DNA of 64,000 nt from Dyella sp. 2HG41-7 (lineage in GTDB: Bacteria > Pseudomonadota > Gammaproteobacteria > Xanthomonadales > Rhodanobacteraceae). The notes under the pieces are model-generated. The model did no database searches and was not told the DNA's origin. It saw only the letters and a list, made by a program, of their open reading frames with translations. The stretch is from assembly GCF_021390675.1 (NCBI RefSeq), contig NZ_JAJEJV010000004.1, forward strand, positions 434,001 through 498,000. Direction: 5' to 3'. Below are positions 17,776 through 26,975 of the stretch, piece by piece. Both the position numbers and the translations under genes were made by a program. Each line of letters begins with the position of its first letter. The first letter of the stretch is position 1.

Positions 17776-18018
17776 GCGTCTTTCAAACCGTGTCGCCAAA
17801 GAGGGAGGCGACATGCGATGCAAGCGCGATGTCGATGTTCGACGGTTTGCGTTTCGATTCCTAAGTCGGATGGTGTTGCGGCAAACCCCTCGTGTCGCAG
17901 CACCGTTCGCAATGTGATTTCTCAGCAGCGCCGAATGCCTTTGGCCGCGCATCTGATGTATCGGGCTTGTTTGGCAATCCGCGCGTTTTCGTCCAATCCA
18001 TGTTTGGGGAGCGTGTCC

Positions 18019-20001
18019 ATGAAGCATACGAAGAGTCGTCGTTCGCGGTTGCGTCGCACGTCGTTAGCGCTGCTTTCTGTTACGGCGCTGGCGTTCGCGT
18101 GCGGTAGCGCGAATGCGCAGACAACGGGTTATACCGGCATCTATGGCGGCGGCCCGTTGTACAAGCACGTAGCGGCCAATATTTCGGAGATCGAAAACTC
18201 CGGTTTCACCGAAGTGATCGTGTGGAGCGTCGAAGTGAGCTCCGCGGGCGATCTGAATCTCAACGGCGAATTTCCGCTTACGTCCGGCGGCACTTATGTC
18301 GGCAATAACACGTATCCATCGTTCGCCGCAGATCTGGTGACGATGAAGCAGGGCACGCCCAAACGCATCACGCTCAGCATCGGTTCGTCGAACGTCGGCG
18401 ATTTCCAGGACATCAAGGCCCTGGTCAATTCGCAGGGCACGGGACCGAGCAGCATTCTCTACAAAGATTTCCAAGCGCTGAAAGCCGCGCTGCCGTCGGT
18501 CGATGCGATCGATTTCGACGACGAAAACAGTTACGACTCCGCCTCAACCGTCGCGTTTGCGGTAATGCTGGGCAATCTCGGTTATCACGTGACGGTTTCG
18601 CCGTACACCAACGCGTCGTATTGGACATCGGTGGTGTCGCAGATCAACACCCAGCTCGCCGGCACGGTCGACGGCGTGCATCTGCAAGCGTATTCCGGTG
18701 GTGCGGGCAACAGTCCGTGCTCGGGTTGGAGTTTCGGCAGTGTGCCGGTCTATCCCGGGTTGTGGGACAGCAACGACACGCCGCCGCAGATGCAAAGCCA
18801 GATGAGCAGCTGGCATTCGCAATGCTCGATCACCGGTGGCTTCCTATGGTTGTACGACGACATCGTCGGCAAAACGTATAACGGCGGCAACGAAACGGCC
18901 GCGTACGCCAGCGCCATCAATACCGGTGTTGGCGGCAACACCGCGACCACCGGCATCTATGGCATCTACAGCGACGGAACGGCGTTCAGCACCGGTGGAC
19001 TCGACGGCAACGGTTACGCGTATTCCTCCAACCTGCTCGGCACATCGCAGACGTGGAACGGCGCTACCTTCACCATCGGCGCGGCCAACACGGTCAATGT
19101 CGAAAGCGGTGGCACCCTCAATCTGACGCAAGGCCAGTACAGCGAGTTGAGCGTGCTGGCGACCGGCATCAATGGCGGTCAGACGGCGCAAACCTTCCAA
19201 GTCAACTACACCGACGGCACCAGCACGGTGATCAGTCAGAGCATCAGCGATTGGTTTACGCCGTCGAGTTATCCGGATGAGGCGAAGGCCGTCACGATGG
19301 CGTATCGCAACACCAGCACCGGTACCAAGGACAACCGCACGTTCTATCTGTACGGCTATGCGTTCCCGATCGACAGCACCAAGACGGTCAAGAGCGTCAC
19401 TTTGCCGAACAATCGCAACGTGGTCGTCGTGTCGTATGCGCTGAGCAATCCGTCGATCAACGCGACGCCGGTCAGTCTTGCATCGGCGTTCAACAAAACC
19501 GGCATCTACAACGACGGGGCAACGTTCTCGTCAACCGGCGGCGTCGACAATGTCGGCGATGCGTATTCGGCGCAGCTGTTCGGTTCGTCGCTGGAATTCA
19601 ACGACGTGCTGTATCGCTTCGGCGCCGCCAACGCCGCCAACGACGTCAGTGCGACGGGTCAGACGATCACGTTGCCGGCTGGTCAGTTCTCCAGCCTGCA
19701 ACTGCTCGCGGCTGCGGTGAACGGAAGCCAGACGTCGCAAACCTTCAAGGTGACTTACACCGACGGCACCAGCTCGACCTTTACGCAAAGCATCAGCGAT
19801 TGGTTCACGCCGCAAAGTTATGCCGGCGAATTGCAGGCGGCGAAATTGCCGTACCGCGATACGTATAGCGGCGGTCGCGACAGCCGCACGTTCTATCTCT
19901 ACAACTACAAACTCAGCCTCAACAACGCCAAGACCGTTCAGAGCATCACGCTACCGAACAACGCCAACGTGCAGATCGCGGCGATGACGCTGGTGCAATA
20001 G
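18019..20001 (+). CDS. GH18-like secreted glycosidase with two C-terminal repeat modules
   Basis: ATG 18019 gives a classic signal peptide (basic MKHTKSRRSRLRR, then LALLSVTALAFACGSANAQ); upstream in-frame sequence is not used. Residues about 35-310 resemble a GH18 TIM barrel: SIGSSNVGDF matches the SxGG-type strand and VDAIDFDDENSYD matches DGxDxDxE, putting the likely acid Glu near residue 166. GH18 members are chitinases or endo-beta-N-acetylglucosaminidases. The C-terminus holds two homologous modules of about 165 residues (about 315-480 and 488-660). Each has TGIY, a QTFxVxYTDGTS strand, SISDWFTP, RTFYLYxY and LPNNxNV, likely carbohydrate-binding beta-sandwiches. It shares promoter and leader with the TBDR at 12587. 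Confidence 0.75.
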   Translation: MKHTKSRRSRLRRTSLALLSVTALAFACGSANAQTTGYTGIYGGGPLYKHVAANISEIENSGFTEVIVWSVEVSSAGDLNLNGEFPLTSGGTYVGNNTYPSFAADLVTMKQGTPKRITLSIGSSNVGDFQDIKALVNSQGTGPSSILYKDFQALKAALPSVDAIDFDDENSYDSASTVAFAVMLGNLGYHVTVSPYTNASYWTSVVSQINTQLAGTVDGVHLQAYSGGAGNSPCSGWSFGSVPVYPGLWDSNDTPPQMQSQMSSWHSQCSITGGFLWLYDDIVGKTYNGGNETAAYASAINTGVGGNTATTGIYGIYSDGTAFSTGGLDGNGYAYSSNLLGTSQTWNGATFTIGAANTVNVESGGTLNLTQGQYSELSVLATGINGGQTAQTFQVNYTDGTSTVISQSISDWFTPSSYPDEAKAVTMAYRNTSTGTKDNRTFYLYGYAFPIDSTKTVKSVTLPNNRNVVVVSYALSNPSINATPVSLASAFNKTGIYNDGATFSSTGGVDNVGDAYSAQLFGSSLEFNDVLYRFGAANAANDVSATGQTITLPAGQFSSLQLLAAAVNGSQTSQTFKVTYTDGTSSTFTQSISDWFTPQSYAGELQAAKLPYRDTYSGGRDSRTFYLYNYKLSLNNAKTVQSITLPNNANVQIAAMTLVQ

Positions 20002-20012
20002 TCAAACATCGG

Positions 20013-20063
20013 TGCACGGGAAGTGAAAAGCATGTCGACGCATGCTGCTGAATTTCCCGTGCG
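20013..20063 (+). other. Stem-loop after the GH18-like gene
   Basis: GCACGGGAA and TTCCCGTGC enclose an inner AGCATG/CATGCT stem. It is probably a 3' stabilising structure before the terminator that follows. Confidence 0.5.
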
Positions 20064-20111
20064 CCGTCGTTGCGAAGTTCATGAAAAGTCCCGGTAATCA
20101 CCCATTGGTGA

Positions 20112-20142
20112 ACCAGCGAAGACTTCTTCGCTGGTCTTTTTT
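20112..20142 (+). terminator. Rho-independent terminator
   Basis: ACCAGCGAAG-ACTT-CTTCGCTGGT is a perfect 10-bp stem followed by CTTTTTTT. It ends the GH18 transcript before the FkbM gene. Confidence 0.9.
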
Positions 20143-20222
20143 TAGGTGCGCTTCGAAAGCATGTGAGCTAACGTACCGCGGCAACGTTCGACACAGGGTC
20201 CGGTTATTTAAGGATGTCGACC

Positions 20223-21131
20223 ATGACGCAACACGATGCGGCGACGCTCGTTTTCGAGAAAAGGCACAGCCGACTGGCATTTGCGAAAGAATGTTATCGA
20301 TGGGGCATGATTCAGCTGCTTCGGCAGCAATCGAACAAACACATTGCTGAGCACCGAAAGCAACTGGTGGTGTTTTCGTTCGACTTTATTGCGCACAACA
20401 TCAATCTCAACGGCGTTTACGAGAAAGACGACCTCGATACCTTTTTCGAATGGCTTGAGTCGAGCGGCGTCGATTTAAAAGACGCCACGGCGATCGATAT
20501 CGGCGCCAATATCGGCAATCACAGCCTGTATTTCTCCAGTCACTTCAAACGCGTGGTGAGCTTCGAGCCCCATCCGCGTATCTTCAAAGTGCTGTCGCTC
20601 AACGCCGAACTTGTCGACAACCTGACGTGCCACAACGTTGGCCTGTCCGATCAAGAGGGCAGCGCGATCTTGTCGGGTCCGGCGAACAATTTCGGCCGCT
20701 CGACCATCGGCGAGCTGCGAGATGCGCGATCGGTCGATATCATGCTGACGACGCTCGATACATTTCGCGAGTTCGACAACGTCAAGCTGATCAAGATTGA
20801 TGTCGAAGGCCACGAATACAAAGTGCTGCAAGGCGCCAAAAACGTGATTCAGCAACACAAGCCGATCATTTTGTTCGAGCAGCACGTCGAAGACTTCAAG
20901 AACGGCGAATCGCAGATCCTGTCGTTGCTGAAGGAGTTCGGCTATAGAAGCTTCGCCACCGTCAGGCGATATCCGCTGCCGTTGCCGTCGGCGCTGAAAT
21001 TCCTCGTCACGCCGTTGCAGCGCATCGTGCAGGGCGAGCAAACCAGAATCGTCCAGACCAGCCGCATCGCGCCGGATTTTTACAGCTTCATCATTGCGCT
21101 GCCCGACTGGATGCAGACGACAGCGCAATAG
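20223..21131 (+). CDS. FkbM-family SAM-dependent methyltransferase
   Basis: TAAGG at 20209-20213 is 9 bp before ATG 20223 and directly abuts the earlier in-frame ATG 20214, so 20223 is preferred. SAM motif I is AIDIGANIGNHSLYFS (about residues 90-105), followed by VVSFEPHPRIFKVL and KLIKIDVEGHEYKVLQGA. These are FkbM hallmarks: O-methylation of sugars or other small molecules. It lies after the terminator of the GH18 gene and convergent to a two-component system, so it is probably monocistronic. It might modify a surface glycan, but context alone does not show this. Confidence 0.85.
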   Translation: MTQHDAATLVFEKRHSRLAFAKECYRWGMIQLLRQQSNKHIAEHRKQLVVFSFDFIAHNINLNGVYEKDDLDTFFEWLESSGVDLKDATAIDIGANIGNHSLYFSSHFKRVVSFEPHPRIFKVLSLNAELVDNLTCHNVGLSDQEGSAILSGPANNFGRSTIGELRDARSVDIMLTTLDTFREFDNVKLIKIDVEGHEYKVLQGAKNVIQQHKPIILFEQHVEDFKNGESQILSLLKEFGYRSFATVRRYPLPLPSALKFLVTPLQRIVQGEQTRIVQTSRIAPDFYSFIIALPDWMQTTAQ

Positions 21132-21251
21132 CCCTTTTTAGAGGGATGCTTACCGCGCCATGCCCGTTTCGGGGTGTCCAACCGAATGTCCATATCTGCT
21201 GATGCCGCACGCGCACGACCAAGGTATCCAGGTCGGGCTGCATAAACAGTT

Positions 21252-23096
21252 CTAAGCGATCGGGGATAAGGGCGCTGCGAAACTCAGATAGGCCCCCGTT
21301 CCCGGCGACGAAGTAACGCTTAACGTTGCGCCGAGCCGTGTCGCGCGAGCACGCAGGCTGGGCAAGCCTGCGCCATGCGTTTTCGTATAGCTCGCGTCGA
21401 AACCTTGCCCATCGTCGCGCACTTCCACGCTCAGCGTGTCGCCGTCGCGGCGAATACGCACCAGCACCTGCGATGCGCGGCTGTGCTTGAACACATTGGT
21501 CAGCGCTTCCTGCAGAAAGCGCAGCAACTCCAACGCGCGCGCGGTGCCGAGATTCAAGCCGTCGACACCTTCCATCGCCCAACGGTCTTCAATATCGATG
21601 GCTTCGAAACGTTGACTCCAGCGATGCCGAAGCGGCGCGATCAGCGCGGCCAGATCGTTATCTTGCTCGTGCGTGGTGGTGTCGATGATCAGGCGTAAAT
21701 CGTCGCGCAGTTCCTTCAACGTGGCGACGACTTGTCCGGCTTCCGGCGGACGGCGCGGATCTTCGAGCGTACTGATGGCGGATAGCAGACTGCCGCCGAA
21801 GCCGTCGTGCAAATCGCGCACCAGATTGAGTCGCTCGCCGATGCGCACATTGTTGATGGCCAGATCGTGCTCACGCTTCAGCGTTTCGGACAGCGTCTGT
21901 GTGGCGGCGTCGACTTCGTGCTGCAGTTCCACGGTGTAATTTTCAGCGCGACGCATGGCTGCCGCAAAACGATACGCCAGTGCGACACCCATGCCGATGA
22001 TGGTCAACGAGGACGTATCCGACAATAAATAGATATCGCTGTGAAAGATGTTGAAAAGCAACAGCAAGTCATGCACAGAAACAATGATAGGAATCAACAG
22101 ACTTGCCGCGAGCGCGACGTTGTCCGCGCGCCGATGTCGCAAGGCGTAGCCGATAAAGCCGAGAATCGACACGTAATACGTGCACGCCCCGATAAGAAAA
22201 TCGATATTGCGGTAAGGGCCGGCTTGATGCGGAAACAGCAGCGCGACACCCAAAAGCGCGACACATAAAAGAAGCATGCACCGCTCGATGCGTTTCCACC
22301 GCTTGCCGGCATAGCGCAGCAGAAAAATCGAAAATGTCACCGCCGACACGGCCCATGTTGCGGCGATGATCGCCTGCCACGCATCGGTGCTATCGAAGGG
22401 CCACGGGCTGGAAACGACATCATTGATGCCGTACAGCGCGGAAAACAGATTGCTCAGCGCATACCACCCGTAGTAGCTGTCCTGCCGGCGCATCAGCCAA
22501 AGTATGAAAAACAATCCGCCGAACACCAGGCCAACCGATTGATCGAACCATTTCGTGTCGTAGCGATGGAATTCGCCGCGACGCTGGCGCTCCTGGATCA
22601 GTACCGGGTTTCCGACCGAAACCACGCCGAGTCCGGGCTGATAGGAGGAAAAGCCCGACACACGCACCAGCAATTCGTTCTGACCTGCGCGCAGCAGCGG
22701 TCGATCCGCCAGAAAATAATGCGGACGACTCCAGCTGCGCGAAAGCGGCTCGGTGAGATGCGTATCGCTATAGACCAGACTGCCGTTGAGGTACAGCGCG
22801 TAGGCGCTATTGATGTAGTCGATCAGCAATCCCACCGGCTTGTCGGCGCTGGCCTGATTCCAGCGCAAGCGATACCACACCACGCCGTTGTGATGCGGCC
22901 ACCGCGTATCCCAGAAATCGATCAGTGTTACCGGCGTCCAGCCGTCCACAGGAGGCGTCTGCGATGGCCAATCGGCTGGCGCGGCATCGGCAGTTTGAAT
23001 GTCGATGGTTGCGGTGTTCGACGCCAACGTCTGTTGCGCCGACGCGGGACACGCGAACCACGCGCAAACGAGCCACAGGGCAAACCATTTGCGCAT
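21252..23096 (-). CDS. Sensor histidine kinase with 7TM-DISM-like input
   Basis: ATG 23096 begins a signal peptide (KWFALWLVCAWFACPASAQ). Residues about 30-180 form an extracytoplasmic beta-domain (VVWYRLRW, YALYLNGSLVYSD, GQNELLVRVSGF) like 7TMR-DISM input domains. Several membrane helices follow (about 190-385), then a short coiled coil. The HisKA_3 phosphoacceptor is in VRDLHDGFGGSLLSAI (His near 428), and the HATPase has N-box LQEALTNVFKHS, then DDGQGFD and GAGLPSLRARA. This is the NarX/DegS-type kinase class that partners LuxR-type regulators. It starts 2 bp after the response-regulator stop. The signal is unknown, possibly a carbohydrate. Confidence 0.9.
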   Translation of the reverse strand: MRKWFALWLVCAWFACPASAQQTLASNTATIDIQTADAAPADWPSQTPPVDGWTPVTLIDFWDTRWPHHNGVVWYRLRWNQASADKPVGLLIDYINSAYALYLNGSLVYSDTHLTEPLSRSWSRPHYFLADRPLLRAGQNELLVRVSGFSSYQPGLGVVSVGNPVLIQERQRRGEFHRYDTKWFDQSVGLVFGGLFFILWLMRRQDSYYGWYALSNLFSALYGINDVVSSPWPFDSTDAWQAIIAATWAVSAVTFSIFLLRYAGKRWKRIERCMLLLCVALLGVALLFPHQAGPYRNIDFLIGACTYYVSILGFIGYALRHRRADNVALAASLLIPIIVSVHDLLLLFNIFHSDIYLLSDTSSLTIIGMGVALAYRFAAAMRRAENYTVELQHEVDAATQTLSETLKREHDLAINNVRIGERLNLVRDLHDGFGGSLLSAISTLEDPRRPPEAGQVVATLKELRDDLRLIIDTTTHEQDNDLAALIAPLRHRWSQRFEAIDIEDRWAMEGVDGLNLGTARALELLRFLQEALTNVFKHSRASQVLVRIRRDGDTLSVEVRDDGQGFDASYTKTHGAGLPSLRARATRLGATLSVTSSPGTGAYLSFAAPLSPIA

Positions 23097-23098
23097 GC

Positions 23099-23764
23099 TT
23101 AGAGCAATCCCATCGATTTGGCTTCGAACACCGCCGCCGTGCGCGAGCTGACCGCCAGCTTGCGATAGATGCTCTTCGTATAGCCTTCGATGGTGAAGCG
23201 CGAAAGCCCTGTGAGTTCGGCGATTTCGCGATTGCTGAATCCGCGCGCCACGAACTGCAAAATTTCCGATTCGCGATCGGATAGCGACCGACTCTCGCTC
23301 CTTTCCGCGGGCGCAGCGGAAGGCGATGCGGCGGGCGCGAGCGAAACAAACGCGAGAATGCGGCGCGCGATCAGCGGATCGATCAAGGCGCCGCCGCGAC
23401 GGATAGCCTGCAGCGAGGCCCGCAGCTCCGTGTCGTCGCGTTCTTTCATCAAATAACCGACCGCGCCACTGCGTAGCGCCGTCAACACCACTTCCTCGTG
23501 ACCCCACGCGGAGATCGCAACCGTCATGGTGTCGGCATGATGTTGCGCGATCCAGGCGATCAGTTCGAGCCCGCTGCCATCGGGCAGCCCGATATCGATC
23601 AGCGCAAGCTGCGGTGCGAATTGCGCGGCGACAATTTTCGCATCGGCGACGCCGCCTGCCATGGCGATGTTGTCAACGGACCCAACCAGTTCAAGCAGCA
23701 ATTGAACAAGACGTTGCTGCGTGTGTGGATCGTCCTCGACGATCAACACGCGCTCGAATCCCAT
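23099..23764 (-). CDS. LuxR/NarL-type response regulator
   Basis: ATG 23764 is chosen for its AGGGGA ribosome site; the frame runs back to 23836. The receiver domain has the acidic pair (Asp11-12, VEDDP), the phosphoacceptor in LALIDIGLPDG (Asp57), SAWG and YLMKE. After a linker comes the LuxR helix-turn-helix (LSDRESEILQFVARGFSNRE, then IAELTGLSRFTIEGYTKSIY). It forms one operon with the kinase that follows, so the kinase is the obvious partner. Targets are not shown; nearby esterase and glycosidase genes are possibilities. Confidence 0.92.
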   Translation of the reverse strand: MGFERVLIVEDDPHTQQRLVQLLLELVGSVDNIAMAGGVADAKIVAAQFAPQLALIDIGLPDGSGLELIAWIAQHHADTMTVAISAWGHEEVVLTALRSGAVGYLMKERDDTELRASLQAIRRGGALIDPLIARRILAFVSLAPAASPSAAPAERSESRSLSDRESEILQFVARGFSNREIAELTGLSRFTIEGYTKSIYRKLAVSSRTAAVFEAKSMGLL

Positions 23765-24014
23765 CGTTTCCCCTGCAACGACCACGCCTGCCACCCCTGA
23801 CTGCTTGGGGCTAATGGTACCCAACTCGAACGACAAACGAAGCGGGTACGCGCGCGAACGCTACAACCGCAAGGCCAACGCAAGCGTAGCTAACGTGTTG
23901 CTGGGCTTCGAGAAAGCTTGCGTGGCCGCAAATTTAGATATTTAGACGCGAAAAAAAAGATGGTCTCGTGGCACCGCGCAAAGACCATCGTTCTGCGGTG
24001 TCACCGCGATGTCA

Positions 24015-25607
24015 TCACAGATGCACGTTGGCCTCGACGCGATCCAGAAATTCGTAACGCGCCGCATGGTGGTCGACAATCGTGTGCGTGTCCGCGCCGA
24101 TCACCTGGCGTAAAAGGCCGCCGTCCTTGCTTGTCGCGGCAGGCCAGTTCGGCAAGCCTGCGCCGTTGGGATTGCCGGTCTTGATGAAGTTGGCCCAGTA
24201 GCCTTGCATGATCTGCGACACCTGCTCATCGACCGGGCGCCATGCATAAACATGGTTGCCGGACAGATTGCCCAGCGCGTATTCGATTTCGCCGCTATGC
24301 ACCGCACCTTCGTCCGCACCCGCGCTGCCATCGCGCTTGGCCGGGCGCGCCTGCGTGAAATAGTAGTAATACACCGGCGCTTGTCCGGTTTTACGATGCA
24401 GATTCATCCATTGCCAGGTCGATAAGGCGATGAAATCATCGCCCTCGAAATCCGTGCCCGAGGTTTTGACCTCCGCTTCGGTCTTACCGGGATAGAACTT
24501 CAACGCTTCGGGAGCGTTCACGCCCAGCTTCTTTTCCAACGCGGCGCGATAGTTCGCAGGCGTCGGCGCTTTATCGTTGAGTAAGTTGGTGTATTTGCCT
24601 TCTTGCGAATTGGAGCCCACCAGCAACGGAATATGCGCCTGCTCGCCGGCTTGATAGATCACCTTGGGCGGCTTGGGAAAAAAGTAGCCGTCGATGGTCG
24701 GCATAAACTCCGGCACATCTTTTTCGCCGGCCACTTCGAGCAGTGCTTGAGCATCCATCGCGCGAAGCTGTTCGAGCGACTGCGCACCCGCGCGTTTCTC
24801 GAACGCCTCGCCCTGCTGTTTGGAAAGCGCCAAGGGTCGCGGTTTCAAATTGCTGATGATCGAGCCGCTCTCGCCGATCGCGCGCTGCATCAAGCCCTTC
24901 GACAACGGCGACGCCATGAGTGCGGATACCGACATGGAACCCGCCGATTCTCCGCCGATGGTCACTTGCGTGGGATCGCCGCCAAACGCGGCGATATTGC
25001 GTTGAACCCAGCGCAAGGCGGCAGCCTGATCGAGCAGACCGTAGTTGCCAGTCGCATGTTCGGGCGACTCCTTGGCGAGCGCGGGCAGCGCGAGAAAGCC
25101 GAGCACGTCCAATCGATAATTGACGGTCACGGTCACGATGCCGCGCTGCGCGAGCGCGGCGCCGTCATAACGCGGCTCCGAGCCGTCGCCGCCGTTGAAA
25201 CCGCCACCGTAGAAATACACCAGCACCGGCAGCTTTTCGTTCAAGCTTTTCGCTGGCGTCCACACGTTGAGATACAAACAATCCTCGCTCATGCCATTCG
25301 AGCGAAACACCATGTCGTCGTAAAGACCGCGCTCCATGCAGCGCGGTCCGAAACGATCCGCCTGCCGCGTGCCCGTCCATCCCTTGACGGGTTGCGGCGG
25401 CTTCCATCGCAGCGGCCCAACCGGCGGCGCGGCGTACGGGATGCCCATGAATTCGTTCAAGCCGGTTGCGGCGTCATGCGTGCCCGACAAACTGCCTGTG
25501 GCGGTGACGACGGTGGGCGCGGAATCGGCAGCCGCAACCGAAGCCGCCGCGAATGCGAAAACAGCAGCGGGAAGAATGCAACGCATACGCATGGACACGG
25601 GGGACAT
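24015..25607 (-). CDS. Carboxylesterase type B, secreted
   Basis: 530 residues with signal peptide (CILPAAVFAFAAASVAAADS). Alpha/beta-hydrolase of the carboxylesterase-B family: NEFMGIPYAAPPVGPLRW, SEDCLYLNVWTP, oxyanion-hole FYGGGFNGG and nucleophile GGESAGS. The acid is probably in the TSQEG-equivalent SNSQEGKY, and the His in VHSGEIEYALG. Cleaves ester substrates in the periplasm or outside, perhaps acetyl or feruloyl groups on polysaccharides given the glycosidases nearby, but that is inference. Transcribed alone. Internal Met codons at residues 6 and 8 are alternative starts. Confidence 0.9.
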   Translation of the reverse strand: MSPVSMRMRCILPAAVFAFAAASVAAADSAPTVVTATGSLSGTHDAATGLNEFMGIPYAAPPVGPLRWKPPQPVKGWTGTRQADRFGPRCMERGLYDDMVFRSNGMSEDCLYLNVWTPAKSLNEKLPVLVYFYGGGFNGGDGSEPRYDGAALAQRGIVTVTVNYRLDVLGFLALPALAKESPEHATGNYGLLDQAAALRWVQRNIAAFGGDPTQVTIGGESAGSMSVSALMASPLSKGLMQRAIGESGSIISNLKPRPLALSKQQGEAFEKRAGAQSLEQLRAMDAQALLEVAGEKDVPEFMPTIDGYFFPKPPKVIYQAGEQAHIPLLVGSNSQEGKYTNLLNDKAPTPANYRAALEKKLGVNAPEALKFYPGKTEAEVKTSGTDFEGDDFIALSTWQWMNLHRKTGQAPVYYYYFTQARPAKRDGSAGADEGAVHSGEIEYALGNLSGNHVYAWRPVDEQVSQIMQGYWANFIKTGNPNGAGLPNWPAATSKDGGLLRQVIGADTHTIVDHHAARYEFLDRVEANVHL

Positions 25608-25830
25608 GAGCTGGCTCTCTCTATGAGCGATGCAGGGAGTTATCTCGGGACTTTATTCGCTTCCGCTCGCTTGACGCCAGCGGCGTGTTGCCGCGAATGC
25701 CACGGCTGGGATAGACCTGCGCCATGGCGTCGCCACAAATCTCACGCTAACTAGAGCATTCGAGGCGCGAGAAAATCGTGCAAAGCGCACGCCGCACTGC
25801 ACGGCCGCCAGTCCGCAAAACGGGGAACTC

Positions 25831-26967
25831 ATGGAACGAAAACCCGGACTCGATCTGCTGCGAGCGATCGCCATCTTGTGGGTGATGCCCTTTCACAGCT
25901 ACATCGCCGGATATATGGGCGGCGGTGTGATGCGCTGGAGCGGGTGGATGGGCGTGGACCTGTTCTTTGCGCTGTCCGGCTTCCTGATCGGCTCGCAGGT
26001 TTTCAACGCATTGATCTCCCGCGGCGGCGTGGATTTTGTCGACTTCTATTTGCGGCGCGGCTTTCGAACCTTGCCCGCCTACTTCGTGGTGCTCGGCATC
26101 TACGTCACATGGCCTTCGATGCGCGAAGTGCAGGGCATGATGCCGTTGTGGCAGTTCCTCACCTATACGCTCAACGTGTTTATCGATCCTAGCCGTGTCG
26201 CGTTTTCGCACGCGTGGTCGTTATGCGTGGAAGAGCAGTTCTATCTCCTGTTCCCGCTGCTTGCGTTATTCCTTGTGGGAGGCGGTCGCGTAAGGCGCGG
26301 CGCCATAGCCATCGCTGCTTTGGTGCTCGGCGGCGTCGTGCTTCGCGCCTGGCTCTGGATACACTTCGTGCAACCCGTGCAGTCGAATGGCGACGAAGCG
26401 GGCGACGCCTATCTGCGCTTCCTGTACTACCCCACTTATGCACGTCTGGACGATCTGCTCGGCGGCGTTGCCCTGGCCGCCGCCTGCTGCTATCGAACGC
26501 GGGGCTGGGCGTGGATCGAGCGCCATGCAAATGTGGTTTCGCTGACGGGCGTCGCACTCACCGGCTCGTGCATGTGGGGTTTCAACGGGCAGCAACGGTT
26601 TGATCTGACCGCGAATGTATTCGGTTACCCGTTGCTAGCCGTAGCGATGACGGCGCTGGTGGCAGGAGCGGCGAGCGGACGCGGTGTGCTGGCTCACCTT
26701 CGCGTTCCCGGCGCCGCATGGTTTGCGGCAGCGTCGTACAGCCTCTACCTCACGCATAAAATGGTTTACGGACAGCTGCATGGTCGTTTCGCGCCCTGGG
26801 TGGAAGGGCATGGTGTGTGGACCGTATTGATTTACGCGGTCACCGTGCTTGCCGTCGGAGCGACACTTCACTACGTAGTCGAACAACCGTTCCTGCAATG
26901 GCGCGAACCCGTGCGCAAAATGTGGGCGCAGCGGCAACAGCGATACACGGTCGAGCCGACATCTTGA
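25831..26967 (+). CDS. Membrane acyltransferase (acyltransferase 3 / OatA-like)
   Basis: 378 residues with about ten hydrophobic helices. Family signatures: GLDLLRAIAILWVMPFHSY with the conserved His near residue 22, GVDLFFALSGFLIGS, FYLRRGFRTLPAY, HAWSLCVEEQFYLLFPL, and a C-terminal YSLYLTHKMVY then VVEQPFL. These enzymes transfer acyl groups to sugars of cell-envelope polysaccharide, peptidoglycan or lipids at the inner membrane. Only 8 bp separate it from a class A beta-lactamase-like gene, so they are cotranscribed, hinting at a peptidoglycan-related role. Confidence 0.9.
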   Translation: MERKPGLDLLRAIAILWVMPFHSYIAGYMGGGVMRWSGWMGVDLFFALSGFLIGSQVFNALISRGGVDFVDFYLRRGFRTLPAYFVVLGIYVTWPSMREVQGMMPLWQFLTYTLNVFIDPSRVAFSHAWSLCVEEQFYLLFPLLALFLVGGGRVRRGAIAIAALVLGGVVLRAWLWIHFVQPVQSNGDEAGDAYLRFLYYPTYARLDDLLGGVALAAACCYRTRGWAWIERHANVVSLTGVALTGSCMWGFNGQQRFDLTANVFGYPLLAVAMTALVAGAASGRGVLAHLRVPGAAWFAAASYSLYLTHKMVYGQLHGRFAPWVEGHGVWTVLIYAVTVLAVGATLHYVVEQPFLQWREPVRKMWAQRQQRYTVEPTS

Positions 26968-26975
26968 GGGAAAGC

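Larger units (their letters stand above)
17363..18018. other. Long upstream region of the GH18-like gene
   Basis: Roughly 650 bp without a confident gene. It holds the copy-B promoter, operators and structured leader. A reading frame is open from ATG 17746 into the GH18 gene, but its first 91 codons are Arg/Cys-rich and precede a good signal peptide at 18019, so they are treated as leader. Confidence 0.6.

Noticed and set aside
17746-18018. In-frame N-terminal extension of the GH18-like protein
   Set aside because: It lies in the structured leader, is Arg/Cys-rich and would bury a textbook signal peptide starting at 18019.
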